This document shows positions 7,719 to 17,588 of a DNA stretch of 64,000 bases, one piece after another. The notes under the pieces were generated by a model. The model saw only the letters and a list, made by a program, of their open reading frames with translations, was not told the origin of the DNA and did no database searches. The first letter of the stretch is position 1. Every line of letters starts with the position of its first letter. The stretch comes from an uncultured Clostridia bacterium (lineage in GTDB: Bacteria > Bacillota > Clostridia > TANB77 > UBA1234). The stretch spans positions 83,992 through 147,991 of the forward strand of contig CAKPAA010000002.1 of assembly GCA_934132775.1 (NCBI GenBank), given 5' to 3'. A program made the position numbers and the translations under genes.

Positions 7719-9026
7719 TTATCTACTTATTTCGACTTCATCATACATTTTTATCGTCGCTCTTCCAGCTATTTCACTTTCACTCAGTCCAAGATTCCTT
7801 AATTCTGAATCTGAATAATTATCTATTATAACAAAATCTCTTGCTTCTTTTAGAATTTTGACATATGCCGTTTCTAAGTAATATGCCTTTTTTATTGTTA
7901 TCGTTGCAAGCTCTATTTGTTTAGTTGATGCAATATCTCCTGATTCATTTGCTTCTGCATCTCCAGATGTATTCTCTGCAATATTTATTTTAGAATATGT
8001 TATTGCCTCCTTATTTACTTTTAATCCTGTTGAACTCCACCATACGACATCTAAACCTATTTTTCTGTATTTTGTAAGTTCTTCAACATTCGACTGTATT
8101 TTGAAAACGATTAAGACATTTCCACTTTCTTTTGATATGTATTCTATTGTTGCTGGAATTAGCTTGTCCTCAGTGTTTTTAAATCTTAAATATACAGTGC
8201 TATTTAATTTAACATCGTTAGCTTCTTGTGAATTCATTGAAACTGCTACGTAACATTCAAAATTATTTACTATTTTTACTTTTTTCTGATTTACTGGTAT
8301 TTCTCCATTTAGTGTAGTTTTCAAGTTTTTCAAAGCCGTTGTGGTAAGTGATGAAATTGAATTATATGTTAAAACATTTTCTAAATTATCTACTCTATAC
8401 GAAACTAATCCAGCACTAGGTGATAGCAATGTTCTTTCAGAATCATTTAATTCCTTTTCGTATTCTGCCCTTTGACTTATTAAATTTTTTAATTCAGAAC
8501 CTGCTGGACTTAGCTCTCCAACTATTTTTGCTTTTTTTTCTATTTTTTCATTTATGTATTTTTTATATTCTTTTATTGAATTCACGCTTATATTGCCTCT
8601 TACGTTTGTGTATATATAGTTTTCTATCTCTGCTTCTAAATTTTTCACATCACTTGTAAATATAGTTTGCTGGCTTTCTACCGCCTTGTCTATTTTTTCA
8701 TCAAGCTTAGCTATTTTATCCATTATCTGTTCTTCTGATTTTGATACATAAGTTATAATTGGCGAACCTTTTGCAACTCTTGTTGCATCTTTCACTTCTG
8801 ATTTTATCATTCCATCATAATCGGAAGTATCAACTATTTCTTCGTTTCTTATAACGTAACCAACAACTTCTTCATAGTTTATTAGCTCACCTTTCTTTAT
8901 CATCACAGTACTAGCTGGCTTTTGAAAAAGTTGAACTATCGAAACAATAAAATATATAAACAAAATTATAAACAGCGATATTAACACAAATATTAAGTTC
9001 TGGCTTGCTCTTGTCTTTTGTTTCAT
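7719..9026 (-). CDS. HlyD-like membrane-anchored protein
   Basis: A 435-residue protein with a single N-terminal membrane helix (about residues 11-33). Lipoyl-like halves (MIKKGELINYEEVVGYVIRN; LSPSAGLVSYRVD) flank a coiled coil (about 95-200), and a C-terminal beta region follows. This is the architecture of HlyD/membrane-fusion adaptors. No transporter lies next to it; such a gene just upstream of sepF is common in clostridia, so a role in envelope or division is possible. The linker ENTSGDAEANESGD shares the SG(D/E) repeat seen in the cyclophilin lipoprotein. It begins 12 nt after miaA. Confidence 0.8.
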   Translation of the reverse strand: MKQKTRASQNLIFVLISLFIILFIYFIVSIVQLFQKPASTVMIKKGELINYEEVVGYVIRNEEIVDTSDYDGMIKSEVKDATRVAKGSPIITYVSKSEEQIMDKIAKLDEKIDKAVESQQTIFTSDVKNLEAEIENYIYTNVRGNISVNSIKEYKKYINEKIEKKAKIVGELSPAGSELKNLISQRAEYEKELNDSERTLLSPSAGLVSYRVDNLENVLTYNSISSLTTTALKNLKTTLNGEIPVNQKKVKIVNNFECYVAVSMNSQEANDVKLNSTVYLRFKNTEDKLIPATIEYISKESGNVLIVFKIQSNVEELTKYRKIGLDVVWWSSTGLKVNKEAITYSKINIAENTSGDAEANESGDIASTKQIELATITIKKAYYLETAYVKILKEARDFVIIDNYSDSELRNLGLSESEIAGRATIKMYDEVEISR

Positions 9027-9038
9027 AGCTTACCTCCT

Positions 9039-9944
9039 CTACGCTTTCATGTCTAGTAAAATTCTATCTACGATTTCGTCTAGTTTACACCAAATAATTG
9101 CTTTTTCTCTTCTAAACCAAGTTAATTGTCTTTTTGCATATCTTCTTGTTTCCATTTTCAATTTTTCAGCCATCTCGTCATATGATAATTTTCCGTCCAG
9201 GTATTCCTTTACTTCTTTATATCCAAGACCTTGAATTGCAGTCGACGAAAAAGTATATTTTTCTAACAATTCTTTTACTTCATCTATAAGCCCATCTTCT
9301 AGCATTTTATCTACTCTTTTATTTATTCTATCATATAACACTTCTCTATTTGTTTCAATACCGTAAAGTTTATAATCAAAAGGGACTTCTTTGCGTGACT
9401 CTTTATCTAATAATGTTTTTGTTTTACCTGTCACCTTATATATTTCTAATGCTCTTATAACTCTTCTAACATTATTAGCATCTATATTTTTAGCTGCCTC
9501 AGGATCTATTTTTTCTAGCATTTCGTGAAGATAATGATTTCCTTTTTCTTCTGCTAATTCAGTCATCTCTTTTCTATAATTAGGATCCTCATTAACCTCA
9601 CAAAATTCTATACCATTGATTAGGGTGCTAACATACAGTCCTGTTCCACCAACAATAATAGGTATTTTACCTTTTGAAACAATTTCTTTCACACATTCTA
9701 TTGCTTTTTCAACATATTTTGTTACGTTAAAAGTCTCGTTTGGTGCAACCACATCAAACATATAATGCTTAATACCATTCATTTCTTCTAGTGTTGGTTT
9801 GGCTGTTCCAATATTCATTTCTTTGTATATCTGCATTGAATCTGCTGAAATTATTTCACCATTTATCTTTTCAGCAAGTTTTATTGATGCAGATGTTTTT
9901 CCTGATGCAGTTGGTCCAACAATAACTATTACTCTTGGTTTCAC
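9039..9944 (-). CDS. miaA: tRNA dimethylallyltransferase
   Basis: A 301-residue MiaA that adds the isopentenyl group to A37 of tRNAs reading UNN codons. P-loop GPTASGKT, the DSMQIYKEMNIGTAKP motif, the GGTGLYVSTLI motif, NNVRRVIRALE and the C-terminal ETRRYAKRQLTWFRRE are all present. The start is GTG at 9944. Its SD (AGGAGG) is made by the last two arginine codons of mutL, so the genes are nine bases apart and likely coupled. Confidence 0.96.
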   Translation of the reverse strand: MKPRVIVIVGPTASGKTSASIKLAEKINGEIISADSMQIYKEMNIGTAKPTLEEMNGIKHYMFDVVAPNETFNVTKYVEKAIECVKEIVSKGKIPIIVGGTGLYVSTLINGIEFCEVNEDPNYRKEMTELAEEKGNHYLHEMLEKIDPEAAKNIDANNVRRVIRALEIYKVTGKTKTLLDKESRKEVPFDYKLYGIETNREVLYDRINKRVDKMLEDGLIDEVKELLEKYTFSSTAIQGLGYKEVKEYLDGKLSYDEMAEKLKMETRRYAKRQLTWFRREKAIIWCKLDEIVDRILLDMKA

Positions 9945-9952
9945 TTTGTATG

Positions 9953-11977
9953 CTACCTCCTTCCAAATTTCTTTTCTATTTCATATTTTGTTATTCTTAT
10001 TGCCGTTGGTCTTCCGTGTGGACACGTGAATGGGTTATCTAGCAATAACATTTGGTCTAATAATCCTCTAATTTCTCTTTCGTCTAACTTCATATTGGCT
10101 TTTACAGCAGCTTTGCAAGCAACCGTTGCTATAAATTTTTCTTCAATATCTTGCTTGTTAGTTCTTGTTGTTATATCAATACCATCCAAAATATCCATGA
10201 ATAATGCTTTCGTGTCCATCTCATAGCAAATAACTGGCACACCATTTATTTTAATCGTGTTTTCTCCAAATTCTTCTAGTGAGAAACCAGCTTGTTCAAA
10301 AAGGTCAATGTGGTCTCTTATCATATGCATATCTCTCTTAGAAACTTCTACTATGTCTGGTAATAAAAGCATTTGCACTTCTTTTCCACCAGAGCGATAA
10401 AAATTTTCTTTTATTTTTTCATACAAAACTCTCTCGTGTGCTGCATGCTGATCTAATATGTATACATCATCATCTAACTGCAATAAAATATATGTATCAA
10501 AAGCAACTCCTAAAATTTTGTAATCCGGAATTGGTGCTTTTTCTGTAAAATCTTTTTCATAAAATGTCTTTATTTGATTTTCTTCTGTAATTGGGTTGTT
10601 AGTCTCCTTATTGTCCACATTGTAATCGTTACTAACATTAGTCTCTAACTTGTGTAAGTCTTCTGTTTCCTCTGGATTTTGTATATTAGTTGGCGATGAT
10701 ACTTTGCTTTCAGAAGTTGTTGTTAAATTATTCATAAACGATGTTCCTGCGGTATTTTCTTTTGGTGTAACTTCAATTATATATTCATTTTCTTTTAAAT
10801 TATCTTCTCTTACTCCGGCAGTCTTTTCTTGCTTTCCTTTGAATATATCAAACAACGTTCTTTTTGTTTGTTGCTCTTGTGGCTGATTAACATTTTGTGC
10901 TTCATTAGAAGTTTGTGGAAAATGTATTACTGTCGATTGCGGATTAAAGTCCTCTGACACACTTTCTTTGTCTTCATCTCTAACTAAATCAACACCTAGC
11001 AACGTGTTTTTTATTGCATAATGAATTGCTTTAAATACTTTTCCCTCTTCTGAAAATCTTACTTCTAACTTAGCTGGATGCACATTTACATCAACTTGTT
11101 CAGGAGGTATCACTATGTTTAGTATGCAAAAACCAAATTTTCCGTGTGGTATCATTGTTCTATATGCTTCTTCGGCAGCTGCTGATAAAGTTTTATCTTT
11201 TATAAATCTTCCATTTACATAGAACATTTGATTACTTCTGTTTGACCTTGCTATTTCTGGTTTTCCAACAACTCCTGTTATTTTAATATTTTCATATTGG
11301 AAATCTACATCAACAAGATTTGAAGCAATATCTTTTCCAAACACATTATACACAACATCAGTCATACTTCCATTTCCGCCTGTATGCAGCACTTCTTTTC
11401 TATTATTCAATAATTTAAAACTTACTTCCGGATGTATCAATGCTATTCTTTCTACGGCAGTTTCTATATATCCGCCCTCAGTAAAGTCTTTCTTCAAGAA
11501 CTTATACCTTACAGGTGTGTTATAAAATAACTCTCTTATTGTTATTGTTGTTCCAAGTGGTGCACCACACTCTTCTTTTAAAATAACGTGTCCACCTTCA
11601 ACTAGCACTCTTGTGCCCATTTCGTTGTTTTTAGTTCTTGTTACCATTTCAACTTTTGCAATAGCTGCAATACTTGCCAATGCTTCACCTCTGAACCCCA
11701 TTGTTGAAACTCTTATTAAATCTTCTGCTTTTCTTATTTTACTAGTTGCATGTCTTTCAAAAGCAAGATCAATGTCGTCTGGTTCTATTCCTTTTCCATT
11801 GTCTGTTATTCTCATATAAGTTATTCCACCATTTTCTATTTCAACCGAAACAGAAGTTGCATTTGCATCTAACGAGTTTTCTACAAGTTCCTTTACAACA
11901 TTCGCAGGTCTTTCTATAACCTCACCAGCTGCTATCTGATTTATTGTTAAATCATCTAATAATACTATACTTCCCAT
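9953..11977 (-). CDS. mutL: DNA mismatch repair protein MutL (endonuclease type)
   Basis: A 674-residue MutL. The GHKL ATPase half has IAAGEVIERPANVVKELVENSLDA, DNGKGI and FRGEALASIA. The C-terminal half keeps the nicking-endonuclease motifs DQHAAHERVLYEK (metal-binding DQHA-x2-E-x4-E) and CPHGRPT, as in methyl-independent repair. A linker of about 130 residues rich in N, T and E joins them. The ATG at 11977 sits five bases after AAGGAGG; the six-codon longer frame would begin upstream of the SD and is rejected. Upstream lie the MNIO-like gene and mutS. Confidence 0.96.
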   Translation of the reverse strand: MGSIVLLDDLTINQIAAGEVIERPANVVKELVENSLDANATSVSVEIENGGITYMRITDNGKGIEPDDIDLAFERHATSKIRKAEDLIRVSTMGFRGEALASIAAIAKVEMVTRTKNNEMGTRVLVEGGHVILKEECGAPLGTTITIRELFYNTPVRYKFLKKDFTEGGYIETAVERIALIHPEVSFKLLNNRKEVLHTGGNGSMTDVVYNVFGKDIASNLVDVDFQYENIKITGVVGKPEIARSNRSNQMFYVNGRFIKDKTLSAAAEEAYRTMIPHGKFGFCILNIVIPPEQVDVNVHPAKLEVRFSEEGKVFKAIHYAIKNTLLGVDLVRDEDKESVSEDFNPQSTVIHFPQTSNEAQNVNQPQEQQTKRTLFDIFKGKQEKTAGVREDNLKENEYIIEVTPKENTAGTSFMNNLTTTSESKVSSPTNIQNPEETEDLHKLETNVSNDYNVDNKETNNPITEENQIKTFYEKDFTEKAPIPDYKILGVAFDTYILLQLDDDVYILDQHAAHERVLYEKIKENFYRSGGKEVQMLLLPDIVEVSKRDMHMIRDHIDLFEQAGFSLEEFGENTIKINGVPVICYEMDTKALFMDILDGIDITTRTNKQDIEEKFIATVACKAAVKANMKLDEREIRGLLDQMLLLDNPFTCPHGRPTAIRITKYEIEKKFGRR

Positions 11978-12016
11978 AATACCCTCCTTTTTCATTTATT
12001 TTTACTACCTTAACAC

Positions 12017-12841
12017 TTATTTGTTAATTATCTCTTTAAGTCTCAAAAGCTGTTCATATACCTGTTCCTTTGCCACAGGATTTACCTTATCACCTGAAAC
12101 TATTGGAACTTCTCCAACAATATCAACTGGAACAAAAGGACCATACTCTAAGGTTATCGTCTCTAATGTTTTATACTTCTTTACAGCCTTTTTTATAAAT
12201 TCGTAATCTTCCTCGTGAAGCATCGAATGGTTTGCTGTTAATTTACCGTTTTTTAATTTCATAACACCAGCTAAATGCATTTCAACAACTTTGTCCATAG
12301 GCAATCTAGAAACATATTCATCAAAAGGAATATTTAAAACTTCTGCTGCTACTCTTGCGTGACCTATATCAAACAAAAATCCACAATTATTATCATTAAC
12401 AACTTTTGTTATAAACTCAGGATTTGATAAAAATTTATTATGTGGTCTTTTGTCTGATGCAGGCACATTTTCTAATATTATACGCATATCAAATTTTTCT
12501 CTAATAGCTTTGATATTTTCTGATATTATTTTTTCAGTAGTCTCTTCATCGTTATCCTCATCGTTTGTCCTATTTATATGAAGTGATATATATGGAGTGT
12601 TTCCTCTTTTATAGTAATCTCTTTGAAGCTCTACATCTCTTCCATTCAAGAAATCTTTATTAGCAATATTTGAGAAATCTCCAACAAAACCGTGAAACAT
12701 CACATTCTTTTTAGTTATGCACCAGTCAAATGGTGTTAAATCTTCATTTATACTAAATAGTTTTATGTAATCTATAAAGTCTATCTTTCCCTCTTCAACT
12801 AATTCTTTTGTTTCTCTTAGATAATTAACACATAATTTCAT
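12017..12841 (-). CDS. DUF692/MNIO-like TIM-barrel metalloenzyme
   Basis: A 274-residue protein. H50, H88 (SLHIN), E124 (ILENVP), D158 and H161 (FDIGHA), H189 (VVEMHLAGV) and E232 (LEYGP) follow, in order and rough spacing, the metal-ligand pattern of the DUF692 family. These multinuclear non-heme iron oxidative enzymes (MbnB, TglH, ChrH) modify cysteines of peptide precursors. The usual D-x-H after the HLAG motif is replaced by NHSMLHE. No precursor peptide or DUF2063-type partner is visible; the gene sits between mutS (17 nt) and mutL (39 nt). A xylose-isomerase-like TIM barrel of other function is the main alternative. Confidence 0.65.
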   Translation of the reverse strand: MKLCVNYLRETKELVEEGKIDFIDYIKLFSINEDLTPFDWCITKKNVMFHGFVGDFSNIANKDFLNGRDVELQRDYYKRGNTPYISLHINRTNDEDNDEETTEKIISENIKAIREKFDMRIILENVPASDKRPHNKFLSNPEFITKVVNDNNCGFLFDIGHARVAAEVLNIPFDEYVSRLPMDKVVEMHLAGVMKLKNGKLTANHSMLHEEDYEFIKKAVKKYKTLETITLEYGPFVPVDIVGEVPIVSGDKVNPVAKEQVYEQLLRLKEIINK

Positions 12842-12858
12842 TTGTTATCCTCCGTATT

Positions 12859-15423
12859 TTAAAGTTTCATCTTTAATCTCATAAGAGTGTTAAGAGCCTC
12901 TATTGGCGTTAATTCATTTACATTTATTTTATCTATTTCACTTGCTATCTCACCAAGTTTGTAATTAAACAAATCAAACTGATTTTGCATTGCATAAGCC
13001 TTTTTAGGTTCCTTTTCCGCTTTCGTCGATGTAAAATTATTTTCTTTTAAAGTCTTCAAAATCTGGTCTGCTCTGGTCGTTACATTATTAGGTATACCTG
13101 CAAGTTTAGCAACGTGTACACCGTAACTTTCATCAGCTCCACCACGAATTATTTTTCTCAAGAAAATAATATCTTCACCCTTCTCTTTTACAGCTATGCA
13201 ATAATTCTTTACGCCATCAATTTTATCTTCTAACTCTGTAAGCTCATGATAATGCGTTGCAAACAATGTTCTTGCACCTATCTTTTTAGCAATATGCTCA
13301 ACAACTGCCCATGCAATTGAAAGTCCATCAAATGTTGAAGTGCCTCTTCCTATTTCATCTAATATAAGCAAGCTTCTCTTTGTTGCATTTGATATTATAT
13401 TAGCAACTTCACTCATTTCAACCATAAAAGTTGATTGACCAGAAGCCAAATCATCTGATGCACCAACTCTTGTAAATATTCTGTCAGTAATACCGATTTT
13501 AGCATAATCGGCAGGTACGAAACTTCCGATTTGTGCCATAAGTGTAATTAAAGCAACCTGTCTCATATATGTTGATTTACCAGCCATATTAGGACCAGTT
13601 ATAATATTTACTCTATCTCCGCCCTCATTTAGCAAAGTGTCATTTGGAACAAAAGCACCACTTGGAATAAGCCTTTCAACAACAGGATGTCTTCCCTCTT
13701 TTATTTCTATAACATCTTCTTCGTTCACTTCTGGCTTTGTATAATTATACTTGTCCGCAACTTCTGCTAATGAATTTAAAGTATCAACAGTCGCTACAAT
13801 ATTGCTACTCTTCTGCAATCTAACGATGTGTTTTGATATTTCATCTCTAACTCTTGTAAAAATGTCATATTCCAAATTCACAACTTTATCTTGTGCACCT
13901 AATATTGTACTTTCAATTTCTTTTAATTCATCAGTTATATATCTTTCACCATTTGTCAAAGTTTGCTTTCTTATAAATCTATCTGGCACTTGATTTATAA
14001 AAGATTTCGATACCTCAATATAATATCCAAACACTTTATTAAATCCGACTTTTAAGTTCTTAATACCAGTAGCTTCCCTTTCCTTAGCTTCAAGTGCAAT
14101 AACCCAATTTTTGCCCTCTGTTGAAGCTGTTCTAAGTTTCTTTACTTCCTCATCATAATCTGCTTTTATTATTCCCCCCTCTTTTACGCTAACAGGTGGG
14201 TCATCAACTATTGCATCATCAATAAGTTTCTCAATATCTTCTAAAACATCTAAATCATTGTATAAACGTTTCAACATTTCCGAAGTCGAATTCGACAAAA
14301 TTTGTTTCAAGCTTGGTAACTGTTGCAATGAGTTTTTCAAGGCAACCATATCTTTTGCATTCACAGTTCCATATGATATTTTACCAGTTAATCTTTCAAT
14401 ATCATATACTTTGTCTAAAACTTCTGTAATTGCACCTCTTTTCATAGCAGAGCCTTTCAATTCCTCAACACTACCTAGTCTACCTTGAATTTCAGACACA
14501 TCCATTAGAGGCTTTTCAATCCATTTTCTTAAAAGTCTTCCTCCCATTGAAGTTGATGTTTTATCTAGCACCCAAAGTAAACTTCCTTTTTTGCTTCTAT
14601 CACGTATTGTTTCAGTAAGTTCCAAATTTCTTCTAGCTATAATATCTAATGCCATATATTTTTCAGCACTGTAATACTCAATATTTGAAATATGTTTCAT
14701 ATCCACTTTTTGAGTTTCTTTTATGTACGTTAGCAATAACTTCGTTGCCTCTTTTGCAAAAGGCTTCTTTTCAAGTTTATCAAAGCCATTTACATCAATA
14801 CTATCAAACTCGTCAGTAGACACTGTTATATATGTTTTAAACTTTTCAGATATCGAATCTATCTCACTCTTACAAGCATACATTTCAGGGTTTACAACAA
14901 TTTCTGCTGGTGTAAATCTAACCAATTCATTAAGCAACTTTGAAAAATTATTTCCATCAACAATTTCAGTTGTGCAAAATTCACCCGTTGAAACATCTGA
15001 ATATGCTAAACCATAATGTATACCAACTTTAAATATTGCTGATATATAATTATTCTTTTTATCTTCTAATATGTTTGACTCTATAACTGTTCCTGGTGTT
15101 ATAACCCTTATTACATCTCTTTTTACCAAACCTTTTGCCAAAGCAGGGTCTTCCATTTGTTCACAAATTGCAACCTTATGTCCATTTGCAATTAGTTTAC
15201 TCAAATAGTTTTGAATACTGTGATAAGGTATTCCACACATTGGAGCTCTTTCTTTCAAACCACAATCTTTTCCTGTTAATGTTATTTCTAATTCTTTTGA
15301 CGCTGCAATTGCATCATCAAAAAACATCTCATAAAAATCGCCTAATCTATATAAAAGAATGCAATCTTTATATTGTTCCTTTGTTTCTACATATTGTTGC
15401 ATCATAGGTGTCAAACCTTCCAT
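12859..15423 (-). CDS. mutS: DNA mismatch repair protein MutS
   Basis: An 854-residue MutS1 that recognises mismatches and recruits MutL. It has the mismatch-binding domain with RLGDFYEMF (F-x-E wedge), connector, lever and clamp domains, then the ABC ATPase with GPNMAGKSTYMRQ, STFMVEMSE, LLILDEIGRGTSTFDG and ATHYHELTELE. The length is standard. The start ATG follows AAAGGGAG. It heads the run mutS - MNIO-like - mutL - miaA - hlyD-like, all with gaps under 40 nt. Confidence 0.97.
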   Translation of the reverse strand: MEGLTPMMQQYVETKEQYKDCILLYRLGDFYEMFFDDAIAASKELEITLTGKDCGLKERAPMCGIPYHSIQNYLSKLIANGHKVAICEQMEDPALAKGLVKRDVIRVITPGTVIESNILEDKKNNYISAIFKVGIHYGLAYSDVSTGEFCTTEIVDGNNFSKLLNELVRFTPAEIVVNPEMYACKSEIDSISEKFKTYITVSTDEFDSIDVNGFDKLEKKPFAKEATKLLLTYIKETQKVDMKHISNIEYYSAEKYMALDIIARRNLELTETIRDRSKKGSLLWVLDKTSTSMGGRLLRKWIEKPLMDVSEIQGRLGSVEELKGSAMKRGAITEVLDKVYDIERLTGKISYGTVNAKDMVALKNSLQQLPSLKQILSNSTSEMLKRLYNDLDVLEDIEKLIDDAIVDDPPVSVKEGGIIKADYDEEVKKLRTASTEGKNWVIALEAKEREATGIKNLKVGFNKVFGYYIEVSKSFINQVPDRFIRKQTLTNGERYITDELKEIESTILGAQDKVVNLEYDIFTRVRDEISKHIVRLQKSSNIVATVDTLNSLAEVADKYNYTKPEVNEEDVIEIKEGRHPVVERLIPSGAFVPNDTLLNEGGDRVNIITGPNMAGKSTYMRQVALITLMAQIGSFVPADYAKIGITDRIFTRVGASDDLASGQSTFMVEMSEVANIISNATKRSLLILDEIGRGTSTFDGLSIAWAVVEHIAKKIGARTLFATHYHELTELEDKIDGVKNYCIAVKEKGEDIIFLRKIIRGGADESYGVHVAKLAGIPNNVTTRADQILKTLKENNFTSTKAEKEPKKAYAMQNQFDLFNYKLGEIASEIDKINVNELTPIEALNTLMRLKMKL

Positions 15424-15576
15424 TTACTTCACTCCCTTTGCCCTTTGATTTTATCATTTAGAGTCACTTTTTGCAAGAGGAATAAAGGCATATTCAGACA
15501 GCGTAGATTTCTATTTTCAGCATTTAATGTAGTTGATAAACTTAAAAAGATTAAAACTTTAAGGTATAAAAAATAA

Positions 15577-15599
15577 GAGAGGATTAAGTTTCCCCTCTC
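15577..15599 (-). terminator. Terminator after the 407-residue gene
   Basis: GAGAGG (15577-15582) pairs with CCTCTC (15594-15599); minus-strand continuation is ATTTTTT. The rest of 15424-15657 is AT-rich with no supported gene. Confidence 0.75.
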
Positions 15600-15657
15600 A
15601 CTTTTTATCTTCATTTCAAGATATATTTCACATTTCAAATATAAAAGTCTTTTTCTA

Positions 15658-16881
15658 TTATTTTTTCTCTTCTTTTGGCATTATGTCTTTGTATTTTATA
15701 GTAAATGGCTCTTCTTCGTCTTTTACTTTGCATTCTATAATTGTTGATTTGTTCATTCCCCAACTTTTTTTGAAGGTTTCTGCTATTTGTGGAACTATCT
15801 TTTCAACTTCTTTTTTGTTTTTTGAAGCAAATCTTAAAGTTATGTGTGAACCTCTTAATTCGGCTTTAGCTATTGGTTTGCAGTTTTCTTTCTTTTCTAA
15901 TGATGCAACAAATTTGCCGTCTTTTGTTTCGCTTAGATGTAAGCTTTTATTTCCTGTTGCGTGAAGTATTTTATCGTCATACACTGCATATGTTCCTCTA
16001 CCTGTTCCACCATAATTGCCGTCTTTATCTGGATAATTTGCAATTGCTGTACTTATTTTGTGGATTTTTCCAACTGAAAACGTTATGTTATCTGTTTCTT
16101 CAATTCTCGCTTTTGGCTCTCCTGCTAGATATAATATTATATCTTTTTCTACTTCTTTTGGTCCAACATATTCTCCCATATCATCATATTCTGGATTTAA
16201 TGTGTTTGATAATATGTATGTTTTCTCAGTTTCGTTTATCTGCAAATGTGTGCCAAATGGTTTTAATTTTTCATTTAAAGTTTCTTCTTTTCTTTGTTTA
16301 TCCACTGTGTATATTATCTTGCTTTTTACAATTTCTTTTTTCAAACTATCTGGTGCAAGAGGGTTTAACTTTATTGCTCCTATGTCGAACCTTTTTTTCA
16401 TTTCGCTTTCGTCTAATAATCTTTCTATCGTCTTTCTTAAAATTGTATCATCGTCCTGATAATAAGTTATTTCCCTTATTTTTGGCTCTCCAAATCTATC
16501 TTTGTAGTCTTCTATGCTTGGATAAAAGTTTCTTGTTTGTTCTATTACTTTTCCTTTATCATTTCTTTTTTTCTCAATTACTTCTATCGAATTAAAAGCC
16601 TCCGTTTTAGCACTTGTGCTTATTTTTCTAACCACTTTTTCAACCTTTGTATTGTTTGCACCGTCTGTAAAAGACTGTTCTTGGGTTATAAGCCTTCCCA
16701 TTGGATCTATATAACTTATTACATTTCCTTTAACTTTTGGATTATTTTTAGTTCCATATCTGAAACCTGCAATGGTATCTTTTATAAATCTCATAAATCT
16801 TGAGCCCTCATACAATGATAGAGATTCAGATGATTCTAGTGTTTTGTCGTAATCGCCTACTGGCATATATGCATTACTCAA
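15658..16881 (-). CDS. Uncharacterised soluble protein, 407 residues
   Basis: I do not recognise a family. The protein is lysine- and glutamate-rich, has no signal peptide or membrane segment, and begins MSNAYMPVGDYDKTLESSES. Short strand-rich stretches look repetitive in style (KVKGNVISYIDPMGRLITQE; YVGPKEVEKDIILYLAGEPKARIEET). A glycine-rich turn GNYGGTGRGTYAVYDD lies near residue 290. The start is TTG at 16881, eight bases after GGAGG. It has its own good promoter and terminator, so it is a single-gene unit. Codon use looks like that of its neighbours. Confidence 0.75.
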   Translation of the reverse strand: MSNAYMPVGDYDKTLESSESLSLYEGSRFMRFIKDTIAGFRYGTKNNPKVKGNVISYIDPMGRLITQEQSFTDGANNTKVEKVVRKISTSAKTEAFNSIEVIEKKRNDKGKVIEQTRNFYPSIEDYKDRFGEPKIREITYYQDDDTILRKTIERLLDESEMKKRFDIGAIKLNPLAPDSLKKEIVKSKIIYTVDKQRKEETLNEKLKPFGTHLQINETEKTYILSNTLNPEYDDMGEYVGPKEVEKDIILYLAGEPKARIEETDNITFSVGKIHKISTAIANYPDKDGNYGGTGRGTYAVYDDKILHATGNKSLHLSETKDGKFVASLEKKENCKPIAKAELRGSHITLRFASKNKKEVEKIVPQIAETFKKSWGMNKSTIIECKVKDEEEPFTIKYKDIMPKEEKK

Positions 16882-16923
16882 AGTTTATCCCTCCGAATTC
16901 TTTTGTATTTTCCATATAAGTAG

Positions 16924-16952
16924 ATTTTATAGTTTTTATGTTACGGTGTCAA
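16924..16952 (-). promoter_or_regulatory. Sigma-A promoter of the 407-residue gene
   Basis: Minus-strand TTGACA (16947-16952), 17-base spacer, TAAAAT (16924-16929). Confidence 0.75.
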
Positions 16953-16999
16953 GAAAGTAAGGAATGTTTTATAAAATTTTGGGTCTATTTATTTTTTTG

Positions 17000-17028
17000 T
17001 TTACTATATTTTAGTTATATACTATAAT
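17000..17028 (+). promoter_or_regulatory. Promoter of the NlpC/P60-like gene
   Basis: TTTACT (17000-17005), 17-base spacer, TATAAT (17023-17028), 20 bases before the start codon; divergent from the promoter at 16924-16952. Confidence 0.65.
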
Positions 17029-17048
17029 TTTGTTGGGAGGAAATTTTT

Positions 17049-17588
17049 ATGAAGAACATATATATTATATTGTCTCAGTCTGGTACTTTTATTTCCTGTA
17101 TGCTTAAATTTTTTTCACACGATGAGTTTAATCACAGTTCAATTTGCGTTGATGATTCTTTTGAAAAATTTTATTCTTTCGGACGTATTAAAATAAATAA
17201 CCCTTTTCATGGTGGCTTTTTGATTGAAAATGCTTTTACTCACGTTTTTGGCAAGTTTGAAAAAATACCTTGTATGATTTTAAAACTGCCTGTCACAGAT
17301 GCACAGTATGCTATCATTTGTGCTACTATAAATGAATTTATTAAAAATTCTAAAATGTATAAATATGATTTTGCTAACGTTATTTTGGCTAATACTCCTT
17401 TTTCTGTAAGACGCAAGAATAAATTCTTTTGTTCTGGTTTTGTTGGATATGTGCTTGAAAGTGCTGGGATTGCCATTCCTAACTCTATTCGTAAAATCAG
17501 ACCAATCGAGTTTTTAAAAATTGATGGAATCGAAACTATTTATAAGGGTGAACTTAAAGAGTGGTGTAAAAAGCAGAAAAAGAAATGA
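17049..17588 (+). CDS. Permuted NlpC/P60 (YiiX/LRAT-like) papain-fold protein
   Basis: A 179-residue protein. The arrangement is that of permuted papain-like enzymes: the histidine comes first (FNHSSICVDD, H29), then FYSFGR, and the cysteine later (NKFFCSGFVGYVLESAG, C128). In the family these form a Cys-His pair acting on amide or acyl bonds; the true substrate is unknown. No signal peptide is evident, so it is probably cytoplasmic or membrane-peripheral. GGGAGG lies eight bases before the ATG. It is the only plus-strand gene in the first 27 kb and ends convergently with rpoC. Confidence 0.75.
   Translation: MKNIYIILSQSGTFISCMLKFFSHDEFNHSSICVDDSFEKFYSFGRIKINNPFHGGFLIENAFTHVFGKFEKIPCMILKLPVTDAQYAIICATINEFIKNSKMYKYDFANVILANTPFSVRRKNKFFCSGFVGYVLESAGIAIPNSIRKIRPIEFLKIDGIETIYKGELKEWCKKQKKK

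Noticed and set aside
15429..15638. 69-codon open frame between mutS and the 407-residue gene
   Set aside because: It covers the terminator hairpin at 15577-15599, has no SD, and its composition is that of AT-rich spacer.
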